A stretch of 64,000 nucleotides of DNA from Drosophila miranda (taxonomy: Eukaryota > Arthropoda > Insecta > Diptera > Drosophilidae), in NCBI RefSeq assembly GCF_003369915.1, contig NC_046674.1, positions 16,988,001-17,052,000 of the forward strand, written 5' to 3'. This document shows positions 11,348-20,477 of this stretch, piece after piece. How positions within the stretch are numbered: position 1 is the first letter of the stretch; each line of letters starts with the position of its first letter. Below the pieces are notes generated by a model. The model was not told where the DNA came from, ran no database searches, and worked only from the letters and a program-made list of their open reading frames with translations. The position numbers and the translations under genes are program-made.

Positions 11348-11427
11348 ATAATCAGAAAGATAAATTGATTTCAAAGCAACGAATGACTGAAGCTCAGTGA
11401 GATTCCTACGAAAAATCATCAGAAAAA
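11348..11427 (-). ncRNA. C/D box snoRNA, copy 3
   Basis: Box C (CTGATGA, core at 11421-11416) and box D (CTGA, 11355-11352). The conserved core with guide GTAGGAATCTCA and D' box CTGA is intact. The part before box D has diverged and is shorter than in the other copies. It lies in the intron between host exons 11473-11516 and 11236-11276. Confidence 0.75.
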
Positions 11428-11672
11428 AAAATATATAATCTGTTTCTAAAATCGCATATCCTTAGTAATTACCTTTTATGCTGGTGGTCCATCTTTTTCG
11501 CTCATAAGCAAAGAATCTGTAAAGAAATTAGATTGTTAAAAATGGTATGTTTTAGCTTATGCAAACTTACCTTTAATGATGTGGCTCTTGGATGAATTCT
11601 GAAAATAATCGCTAAAAAAAGAAGAAAACCCACCCAGAATCAAGCAAGTTAATGGTTTCTTTTTGAGTGGTT

Positions 11673-11678
11673 TTTATT
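11673..11678 (-). terminator. RpL23A: RpL23A poly(A) signal
   Basis: AATAAA on the minus strand, about 125 bases after the RpL23A stop codon. It is the first such hexamer after the stop. Confidence 0.6.
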
Positions 11679-11803
11679 ATACCCAGTCGACAACTTAGAA
11701 ACGTTCATCCTCGCGCTCTGTCAGCTTAGTTATTATGTTGTTTATAGAAAGAATTCTATATAGAAATGTAGAATGCGACGCACGTTCCCCACACTTTGCT
11801 TGT

Positions 11804-13042
11804 CTATATGATGCCGATCTTGTTGGCAATATCCAGAGCATCGTAGTCACGCGCCAGGCGCACATAAGCCTTCTTCTGACCATCGGGTCTGATCAGAACG
11901 TTCACCTTGGCCACCTTGATGTCATAGAGCTTGCGGACCGCAGCACGCACGTGGTTCTTGTTGGCGCGCAGGTGCGTGAGGAAGACCAGGGTGTTGTTGT
12001 CCTCAATCTTCTTCATGGCTGCTTCTGTGGTCAAGGGGTACTTGATGATATTGTAAGCATCCATGCGGTTCCTGGTGGGCACCGACTTCCTGGGGTACTT
12101 GGGGTTACGGGGCAGCTTCAAGGTCGTGGGACGACGGAAGTGCACGTTGGTGCGGACCTTGCGAGTGCGGGTACCGAAAGCGCCCTTGATGATCTACACG
12201 ATTCAGGGACAAGCAGGGATTAGCCAAGAGTAGGGAAAATTGTTCACAGCGAACTCACCTTCTTCTGGACCTTCTTGGCGTTCAGCAGAGCAACAGCCTT
12301 GGCCTTAGCAGTGCCCTTGGCGGGCTTAGCACCAACCTTGACTGCCTTCTTAGCCTTAGCGGCAGCGCGAGCCTTAGCCGAGAGCTTGGCCAGCACCGAA
12401 TGTGGCTTCTTGCCTGCAACCAGCTTCTTCTTGGCATCCTTGACCTTTGGCTTGGCCTTGGTTGCCACCTTCTTCACGGCTGTGGGCTTCTTGACAGCAG
12501 CGGTAGCTGGCTTCTTGGCAGGAGCAGCCGCCTTCTTGGGAGCAGCAGCCGCGGGCTTGGCAGCAGCTGGTGCCTCCTTCTTGGCAGCAGCCGGGGCCGC
12601 AGCCTTCTTCTGCTCTGGCTTCTTATCGCCAGGCTTGGCTGCAAGCGGAACACCAAATCATATTGATTAGTAAACATCACGGAATGTGATACACACAAAG
12701 TTAGGTTAAGCCTGATCTATCACCACCGAAGCAAGCGTCGTCGTGGTCTATATTAAATTTCAACTGGGAATTTCACTTGAAAATAATGGTAAAAAAAAAT
12801 CGGCTTGATTGTAGCACTGGGCAAGCTCGCATATTGTTAGCCGTGGTTGGACGCAGCCACACCGCACGTGGCGAATACATTTAAACTATTTTCTGCCTTA
12901 AATTCGTGATTTAATGCAATTTCTTTATTTCTGATTATAGTCCATGCTTTAGCATTGCTTTGGTGATAAATCCACACATTTTTAGCTGATTTTTATATGA
13001 AAAATCCTTACCGGATTTCTCAGTTGGCTTTTTGGGTGGCAT
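11804..13042 (-). CDS. RpL23A: Ribosomal protein L23a (uL23)
   Basis: 60S subunit protein uL23, which lines the peptide exit tunnel and helps dock exit-site factors. Exons 13012-13042, 12259-12638 and 11804-12193 join in phase to give 266 residues. The start [10 protein letters not shown] is followed by a long Ala/Lys/Pro extension (about residues 11-130) that resembles a histone H1 tail, a known feature of insect L23a. The conserved uL23 domain begins near residue 135 with [17 protein letters not shown]. It includes [17 protein letters not shown] and [17 protein letters not shown] and ends KIGII. The first intron (373 bases) lies directly after the first ten codons; I saw no snoRNA in it. 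A TOP tract marks the promoter. The downstream snoRNA host gene on the same strand suggests shared growth-related expression. Confidence 0.97.
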
Positions 13043-13060
13043 TTCTACGAGAAAAAGAAA

Positions 13061-13068
13061 TGAAAAGA
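13061..13068 (-). promoter_or_regulatory. RpL23A: RpL23A TOP initiation tract
   Basis: The minus-strand tract TTCTTTTC, about 20 bases upstream of the ATG, fits the pyrimidine-rich initiator (TOP) of ribosomal protein genes. A second pyrimidine run lies at about 13049-13057. Confidence 0.6.
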
Positions 13069-13310
13069 ACAACCGAGGGGCAGTTGTCAAAAAGCGGAAG
13101 CGTAATGTGACAGTAGAGTGGCCAGACCACTAAATATTTGCACTTGACAGCACTGAATGTTGCGCCTAACAGCACTCAAGATAGCGCTTTTACATACCAA
13201 ACTTTTTTATTAATTAGAATAAGCCAAATATCTCTTTGCTAAAAGTTGCTATACAAAATTAGAAGCATAGCTCCCAAATAAATAACTTGAAGTCGAAGAA
13301 AACGAGACAA

Positions 13311-13480
13311 CACATTACGTTTGTGCGCGCAACAGCACTGAAGATAGCGCTTTACAGCACATTACGTTAATGTGTGCAATGACACTCAAGATAGCACTTT
13401 ACAGCACATTACGTTTGTGCGCGCAACAGCCCTCAAGATAGTGCTTTACAGCACATTACGTTTGTGCGCGCAACAGCACC
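13311..13480 (+). repeat. 47-base tandem repeat between RabX6 and RpL23A
   Basis: Three full units (13311-13357, 13358-13404, 13405-13451) and a partial fourth (13452-13480) of a 47-base sequence that begins CACATTACGTTTGTGCGCGC and ends AGCGCTTTACAG. A decayed unit lies at about 13147-13193. The array ends in an inverted repeat, AACAGCAC (13472-13479) and GTGCTGTT (13490-13497). The second unit has diverged most. Confidence 0.85.
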
Positions 13481-13583
13481 AAAACGATCGTGCTGTTAAA
13501 ATGAATGGCAAGGCTATCCACAAACAACAGTTTTTCTTCAAATATCTTTTATTTATTGGCTCCTTAACTTAAAATTGTGAAGG

Positions 13584-14695
13584 CTAGCAAGCACATCCAC
13601 TTTTTTGTCTTGAAAAGCGACTACTGAAATAGCTGCGTAAATCTGCAAGAACATTTTCGTAAGGCCAATGACTTGTGACTTCAATAAAAAATATTACCAA
13701 ATGTTTGCGATTTCACAGATGCCAGCGTCGCCTGTTCCTGTGTTGTGCCTTTGAGGGATCCTAGCTGCTGCTTCACTGCCTCCTCAAAGGCCAATGCAGC
13801 TAGCCGTTGGAACAGCTCCGTCACCTTAAAGCCGGAACGCGCCGATACGGACCAATACTCCGCCTGAATTTCTGCGGCTGCGTTGCCCGCCAAGCGCTCC
13901 ATACGCATGAATTCCTCCTTTGTCTTCGAGGTGAATGTGATTATTATTTATCTATAATTTTACATAGAAATGTAGTTCTCTCACCAAGAGATCTGCCTTT
14001 GTGCCCACTAGAAAGACCAATGGTCTCTGGCTTGTATTGTAGTTCAGTGCGCTGGCAAGCCATTTCTTGGCCGAATCCAGGGTATCGCGTCTCGACATGT
14101 CATAGGTCACGACAATCACTGAAGGATATTAGTTCTAAGAATCAATATATGATACTTTTCAGTACATACCTCTTGCATTGCGATAATAGGCGCCAGCAAT
14201 ACACTTGAAGCGCTCTTGTCCGGCCGTATCCCACCTGGAAACCAAGCAAAAATATAAATAAAGAAAGAGGAAGGCAGAGTACACCACACGTACATCTCCA
14301 GGCTGTAATTGTGGCCAAGTATATTAAAGTTCTCCAGCTCAAAGTCCACACCAATTGTTGCCTTGTAATTGGATTGAAACTTGTCATAGCAGAAGCTAAG
14401 GAAGAACGAACCGAACGATTATCATCTTCTACGGGATGGTCTGATCCTGCTCTCACCGATTGGCTATGGCCGTTTTGCCAACGGAGCAGTCGCCTACAAA
14501 GATGACCTTGCAGGGCCGGAACTTTGGCTTGCGTGGCAGCTCCAAATGATAGCGCACCTGTGGGGCAAAATCCTTCTCCCGGCTATGTGGCGTCTGTGCG
14601 GGACTGTAGGCCGGAGGAAGGTTTCGCAGTGTTGTCCGTGTATCGTGCATTGTGGCCGTGGGAGAAACGGGCAATTGCCGTAGTAGATGAGGCAT
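13584..14695 (-). CDS. RabX6: Rab34/Rab36-type small GTPase
   Basis: Rab-family GTPase of membrane traffic, closest by eye to vertebrate Rab34/36, which are linked to Golgi/lysosome position and cilium formation. Six exons: 14457-14695, 14294-14395, 14170-14234, 13985-14118, 13698-13923 and 13584-13642, giving 274 residues. GTP-binding motifs: P-loop GDCSVGKT, switch region YKATIGVDFELE, WDTAGQERFKC, GTKADL instead of the usual NKxD, and VSARSG for the SAK element. The chosen start MPHLLRQLPVS has the strong context ACAATG; an in-frame ATG further upstream has a weaker context. The last exon is needed for function: after a 55-base intron it adds a tail ending SGCAC, a CXC geranylgeranylation signal. 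Reading through that intron would give a protein without prenylation cysteines. The N-terminal extension of about 60 residues is typical of this Rab subgroup. Confidence 0.88.
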
Positions 14696-14976
14696 TGTTA
14701 ACGTTTCTATTTCAACTAAACAACGCGTCGACATCCGAAAGTCGGCGTCATCGACTGCGCCACAAAACCACAAACTTGGTCGTCGTTGTTGTCAGCGGGG
14801 GCGGCTTGAACTTGGTCGCTATGATATGCTCAAGGTACTCGGGGCTATCTTACACTCCGAGCTGTGTTTTGAATTGTAAATACAGGTGTCTGATAAGAGC
14901 AACTAAAACCAGGCTTACTTCATGGTTCAAGGTGGCAGGCAATGGAACATTTTCAATTGGAACGCTTCTTTATTCA

Positions 14977-17216
14977 TTAATAATTAAACGCCTTTGGCTG
15001 TTTGTTGCCAGCGGGATAGCCAAAGTAGCCGACACTCTTCACCTGCTGATGGAGATCGGGTTCCATGGCCAGCGCCTTGAAGATGGCTCTCTTCAGCTGC
15101 TTGTACTGAAAGTGCGGGGGAAAAGGCATGTCCTCGAACGAAAGCATCAGCAGATTGCCGGCCTCGTTGCCCACCGCCAAAGAGTGACCACAGTGGGAAA
15201 ACCTGAAAGATCATCAACAGATCAGCGAACAAATACGGACAAATCACTTCAAGCGCACCCACCGAAAGGTTGTGTAGTAGATGTTGGCATCTATCGTGGT
15301 CGAGGACACGGGCTTCAGGGTGCTGTTGCGCAAATCCCAAATGTCCACGGTGCTGCGGGTAAGCGATACCAGTATGGTAGAGTGGGTGCGACTCCAGCGG
15401 GCGCTGTGCACGGGCGAGAGATGGTGGCGCAATGTGATGACCGGCGAGAGAATGCCAGCCAGCCAAATCCTTATGCACCTGTGGGACAAACCAAATAAGT
15501 AGAGGTGGAGACTGTAGAGATTCAGGCCTCACCAGTCGCTGCCGCAGGTGAGGTACATCTTGGGGGACCAAGGAGAGAACTCCATGCCCACGGCCGGGCC
15601 ATTGTGCACCTGCCGCTGCTCCAGATGCTGCAGCGGATAGTTGGTGGAGTACTTGTAGAGGGTGCCCTCGTCAGTGAGGACATAGTAGATGTCTGCCTGC
15701 ACCGGATCCAGTACCAGTTCCAGGCACTGCGGATGCCGATTGGCCTGCAGCGAGGCCGCCGGCACCGGGCGATCGATCTTTAGGCCCTCCAGCTCGCCCT
15801 CGGCCCGCTGCAGACGCTGCTGTTCGAAGCCCAGCAGATGGGGACTGTTTATCAGGCGATACTTGGTGACGGCGCCAGCCCGGGTTATGGCCAGGAAGGG
15901 TGTGATAACGGCCGGGCCACCTACATCGCCTGCTATTCGAATCCACCTGATGGCTGTCACTGGCTCAAAGTGGGGCGATGTGCTGCGGTGAGAAATGGCT
16001 AGCGGCGGCTGCTCCGGCTGCGAAATATTACGGACCTCGACGCTGCCATTATGCAGGCCGATGGCCAGCAGTTGGGGAGCTGATGGGGAGAACTCCACGG
16101 TGACCACTGGCACCTCGTAGTTGAAGCAGCGTTCGGGGTTCACTGGATTCTTGATGTTCCACACGTAAACGTAGCCGCAACGCGGCAATCGGGACATATT
16201 GGCATGACTATATACGCCATAGGCCACGGCCATGATGTCGCCGTTGCTGGGGCAGAAGCTCACGTCGCTCACCGCTTGATGGACCCTAGGTAGCGGGGAG
16301 GGCGGACTCAGGCGCCACAGAAGACCCAACCGGTACTTGAACTTGACATCCTCAGCCAGCGGATCAGGCATGGCCATATTCCGGTATCGTCGCTGCTGCG
16401 GCTCGTACACATTGCTCGCCAGGATGCGCATGGTGAGCATTAGGGCCAGCTTGAAGTTGGGCATGCTGTTGATCGCTACAAACTGGTCCACGCCTCCCAC
16501 GTGATATGTGGTGACCTCCATTTTCTGGGCGCCCTGCACCTGCACACTCGTGGTGGACGTTTCCAGGTCCTGGTACGTATCGAACATCTCAAAGTTGGAC
16601 ACATACGAGCCAATCTGCTCGGTTGTCAGGCGCTCCGTGTTCACCAGGCGCGACTTCTTCAGCGCCGTAATGGTTTGGGTGTCCGAGTCGACGGTGCGTC
16701 GCGACTTGTCCGTGCCCGCCAGCAGCTCCTCGTACCGCTGGTTATCCTCGAGCACCAGCCGGCCCTCTTCGGTGTCTGCTAGGGCCGTCATGCTGTGACG
16801 TTCGAACAGCACCACGGTGGGCGTCTTGCGCAGCAGTACCTTGATGAAGGGCGTGGCAGGAGATTTGGCCGACTTGGGGGGCCTGTGAACAGAGGCAGCA
16901 ACAGAGCCAGGAGTAAAGGTCTCTGGGATGGATGGTTGCTGCGGTTGCTTCGCCTCGCCCAGATGCAGCTTGTAGAGATTGATCTGAAATAGAGCAGCCT
17001 ATGAGGCTATCCATCAGCGATTGATCCACTCACCCCCAGGGCAATGTCATCCAACGAGGCCCGCATCACGCACTTGGTGCGATACTCGGCCGTCCGCAGT
17101 TTCTGCATCTGCTGCTGCTCCGCCGTGGAAGTCCTCATTATCGGATGGTTCCGGATCTCACGGCTCAGCTGCTCGAAATCCGCGGTGCGGTAATCCTTCT
17201 TCAGTGTGCGGGACAT
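14977..17216 (-). CDS. CG13930: Axonemal dynein intermediate chain, WDR78/DNAI4 type (WD repeats)
   Basis: Likely intermediate chain of an inner-arm axonemal dynein, acting in sperm flagella and sensory cilia. Exons 17034-17216, 15533-16983, 15263-15478 and 14977-15202 join in phase to 691 residues. Start MSRTLKKDYRTADFEQLSRE at ATG 17216. The N-terminal half is hydrophilic and includes NFEMFDTYQDLETSTTSVQ. From about residue 300 there are WD-like repeats with CGYVYVWNIKNP, LLAIGLHNGSVEVRN, MYLTCGSDW, TVDIWDLRNST and HCGHSLAVGNEAG. These fit the dynein intermediate-chain beta-propeller. It is somewhat shorter than human WDR78 (about 850). The poly(A) signal near 14968 lies about 300 bases from the start of RabX6 on the same strand. 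The CG number and its match to WDR78 are from memory. Confidence 0.85.
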
Positions 17217-18860
17217 TTTTCGCTAATGCAGAGCTCGTGCCGCCGGTGGTGGCTCATCCAATTGTTTGTGTGGATGATGACATGGCAACGTTTCGTTGCC
17301 ACAACCACCACGCGCATATTGCATTGTGCCTGTTGCAAGATGGAATTTCATTAGCCATATTACACATTACTGCATCTATCGGTGGTGCATCTATAAATAT
17401 TTATAATACATATTTTCAAAAGCATGCAACAACGATGCATAATGGTAGGGAGGAAAGTGGCAGTGGGATGATTACCAAGACCGGAATACTCTAACCGAAA
17501 CTCCATACAATATGATGTAGATATGCATTTAAGTGTGTGTCTAGATATCCATATTTAGGTATAGCAGATCATTCGACCCAATCCAATTCGAAATACATGT
17601 TTTTGTAAACAAACCGCCATTTTTAAGTGTGACCGTTTTGCACATTTCAGTCTTCCTCTTTCATAATCCATAGCGGCTGTTCCGCACGACTGCATTCGAT
17701 CTATTGTGAATGGACACCTGAAAGCACATCAATCAAAAACTATTTTTGAATTGCAATTCCGCAACAGAAACGCATACTCTCACGGAAGGGGGACAGAAAA
17801 TATATAGTACACTGTGGATCATAGGGAATACAAATTTGCAACAACCATCCAGCCAGTCTTTAACTAATACGTGAGTTTAAAATTGTTCTTTCAAAATGCC
17901 CGCTTCCTATCTTCTTGTTTCTTCCTTTTTTTCCTTTCCCCACTCGTTTCACATGGCTGCAGTCACTGTCTACTGTGAATGGACCACACAAATTTCCGCG
18001 CGAAGCTGAACGAAAAATTGTTAGTGCTATGACCTGTCGCAAGAAAAAACACACTCCACTCGAAAAAGAAGAGACCAAAAAGCAAGAAAAAACAATTCAA
18101 ATGAAATTTGTATTCCAATTAGACGCGTTCCAAAGCAATTTGCCCGGACGAAGGCATTAGAAAAAGGGTCTTTAATTCCGCCACAGCGGCTGACAATGGC
18201 CAAAAGATGGAACAGAGGAAGAAGTACTCTGATGTGTGTCCAAATACACACATCCACACAGATCCGCACACTCATATCTGTAAGTAGAAGTCGAAAAAGA
18301 AGTTGTTTTATGTTAATTTGCTTTTATGCTTCGCTACGCTGATTCGCTTAATGAACAGACTGCGGCAGAAGCAGCGAACCGGCAGCGGTAAGCCAAGTGC
18401 AATATGTCAAATGGAGAGGAGAGGCAACCGTCCGCATGATGAGGAAGAAGTTTACTCCAGCATGGGGGCTCCGGGCTCCACTGTCCATTGCACGTTGATC
18501 AGCACAGCGGCAGCAGGCGGCAGGAACAACTCAGTCAACGCATCAAAGCGTTAAGCAATAAATGTGCAGGCGAACAAGAGCAACAAAAGCCAGAAACATT
18601 TCCCGACAGTCTTTCAGCTTTGCGTGCATTATGAACTTTGCACGAGCCAGCGATCACCTGTTGTTGTTACACATTTTTGGCCCACAGCCCAAGACGTCAG
18701 CAGAAGCAGAAGCAGCAGCAGCAGCAGCAACAATGCAGTCGGCGAAATTCACTGAACCGCCACCAACGCAACGCTGGCTTCGGTGTTGGTGCTGGTTTTG
18801 GCGTCGGCAGCGACTGCGACTTCTCTGTCGCCAGTGTGCACACACTGAATAAATCTGGAA
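17217..18860. other. Intergenic region upstream of the dynein gene
   Basis: AT-rich, with no coding sequence I can support. It presumably holds the dynein gene promoter on the left side. A GTGAGT donor-like site occurs at 17871 on the plus strand, but the sequence before it has no open frame from an ATG. A CAG-rich stretch lies at 18699-18735. Confidence 0.5.
18699..18735. repeat. CAG-rich microsatellite
   Basis: Runs of CAG with interspersed AAG, perhaps within a 5' untranslated exon ending at 18891. Confidence 0.7.
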
Positions 18861-18979
18861 ATATTTGGATTGTGTTTTAATAATATTTGAGGTAAGTTTT
18901 AATTGGAAATAAGGTGAAAATAAAGAAAATTCCATTGTTTGACCCACAGCCAACCGACGCAGCACTTGTAGCAGCAAAA

Positions 18980-19186
18980 ATGCAGATAGCCAGCAATGCA
19001 ACGGCACCAGCGATGCTCTCTCTCTCTCTCTGCTACTTCACGGACAGAATCTTTAAGGAGGTACGTCCTATCATCAATTTTTATTGTCAATTGCTGGAAA
19101 TAATTGACAAACTCCAACCATTCCAACGACATTTTGTGGTCACCCTCCTAAACACGTTCATAAAGTATCTTTTTACGAAGATCTAA
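18980..19186 (+). CDS. Candidate small ORF in a spliced leader transcript
   Basis: A GAG|GTAAGT donor at 18891/18892 and a pyrimidine-rich CACAG acceptor at 18949 define a 58-base intron, the standard size in this genome. The next exon has ATG 18980 in context AAAAATG and codes MQIASNATAPAMLSLSL. At 19060 it either splices at GAG|GTACGT (27 codons, phase 0) or reads on for 68 residues to a stop at 19186, ending NTFIKYLFTKI. No known family is recognised. It may be a short protein, or the 5' leader of a plus-strand gene further right. The splice-site pair is the main support; coding status is uncertain. Confidence 0.25.
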   Translation: MQIASNATAPAMLSLSLCYFTDRIFKEVRPIINFYCQLLEIIDKLQPFQRHFVVTLLNTFIKYLFTKI

Positions 19187-20075
19187 TTGTCCCCAGCACG
19201 CCCTTTAAACACATAAAACTTTATGTCCATTCAGTGGTTCATCTCGATCTGGCCTATCAAATGTTGCCAGGCCCTTAAATATCATTCTTGTTCATAGTTC
19301 ATTCATTCATATCAGTTTTTACACCTGTTTTATGCCTCCACTGGCCCCAATGTGCGCTGGGCGACGTCGACAGTGACGCTGACGTGAACGCCAACGGCTA
19401 CGCCGGCAGTCCGCAGTCGGCGCAACTGTTTGGTGTAACATATTTTCTTTTTATTTTTTTATTGTAGCACGGAGCTCCGCAGCAGAGCACGATAGTAGCA
19501 GGGCCCAGACGCGTTTAAGCCAAGCTCATATATATACTTTTTTTCGTAACAAAAACCGACTTTTTATTCGTTAATTAACCGTCGTGAGGGGCAGAAGTGT
19601 TTTGGCTTTGGCTCTGGCTCTGGGTCTACTCTGGCTCCGGGTGTTTGGGCGTGAAAATCGCTTAACGGAAGCTCTTGCGGAAACTTGCGGCGGGGACAGG
19701 TCCCACAATTGAGTCCACTGTCTCACCCGATGACACATGACACTTTGACTTTGACAAAAACAAATCGAAAACGCTGCTGCTAAAGAAGAAGTAGGGGAAA
19801 AACGAGAAACACCTGAGCTAATCGCTCCACATTGAGCATAACTTTCTTGAAACACCGGCCGCTCTGTCGCTGCCACTGTCCGTGTGTCTGTGTGTGAGTG
19901 AGCGCAGTCATAATTTGTGTCGCGCACCACTTTCGGACGCCCAAGCTCGGTCTTGGTCTCGGTCTCGGCTCTGCCCTCGTCGACTGCAGACTGCAGTTAC
20001 AGTTGCATTTGAACCCGGCGCGTGCTTGTGCTTGGACGACTTGTCGCCCGCTCCATTCCGTCCCATTCCCAGGGT

Positions 20076-20148
20076 GTGCAACACTAACAGACGACTCCCG
20101 GCGCAGTTAGTTTTTTTGGTTTTGTTTTTGTTTTACTGCTTCCATCTG
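20076..20148 (+). repeat. Upstream copy of a duplicated exon/donor segment
   Basis: About 75 bases, GCAACACTAACAGACGACTC onward through a T-rich tract to TTCCAT, closely match 20449-20533. Both copies can encode ATLTDDSRRS, and the two differences in that stretch (CTA/CTC and TCC/TCT) are synonymous. In this copy the donor reads GTTAGT, followed in frame by TAG. A good 3' splice site (CCCATTCCCAG) precedes it at 20056-20072. I found no ATG upstream in this frame. Confidence 0.55.
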
Positions 20149-20410
20149 AAGGTGGCGCGTGCTCAGTGAATGACTCAAGAATGTGTCTAGTGCCGGTGGA
20201 ACACTGAGTAATTCAAATTTTATGTTAATCAGTGCCGATCCGCGCTTCGATTTGCTTTCCATAATTAATGCGAGCTCTGTCAAATGTTAACAGCATTTCG
20301 CAATAATCAAAAACCAAAAAAAAAAGAAACACCCGCATAACCCTAAACGTGTTCACATAACGAAACTAATCAACGATCTTATCAATCGGACAACAAATTC
20401 AATCAGCAAA

Positions 20411-20477
20411 ATGTTGTTTTGGAAGCGTCTTCGTCGTACCCCCAATGCTGCAACACTCACAGACGACTCTCGGCGCA
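20411..20477 (+). CDS. Candidate N-terminal coding exon of the PPxY/SH3-like gene
   Basis: ATG at 20411 in the strong context CAAAATG opens a 22-codon exon, MLFWKRLRRTPNAATLTDDS and so on. It ends at a perfect donor, CGCA|GTAAGT, in phase 1. The 62123 exon needs exactly this phase and has no in-frame ATG of its own. Joining them gives Ile at the junction. The intron would be 41.6 kb and contain two other genes. Short upstream ATGs lie in the presumed leader. The exon itself is well supported by its start context and donor; its link to 62123 rests on phase and strand only. Confidence 0.45.

Larger units (their letters stand above)
10736..11598 (-). ncRNA. snoRNA host gene (non-coding, multi-exon)
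   Basis: Minus-strand exons with canonical borders: 11571-11598, 11473-11516, 11236-11276, 11003-11040 and 10818 down to a poly(A) signal at 10761-10756. Each acceptor is a pyrimidine tract plus CAG, and the donors are GTAAGT, GTAATT and, twice, GTGTGTAG. The exons have no long open frame; the longest from an ATG is about eight codons. Three of the four introns each carry one copy of the same C/D snoRNA. The 5' end is unsettled. Transcription may start at a pyrimidine-rich TOP-like tract near 11605-11620, or the exons may be a downstream extension of RpL23A, whose poly(A) signal is about 75 bases upstream. The 3' end runs into the 3' end of the C9orf78 gene. Confidence 0.75.

Noticed and set aside
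12639..13011. snoRNA in the first RpL23A intron
   Set aside because: No paired C and D boxes, and only a short ACCAC/GTGGT hairpin without clear H and ACA boxes.
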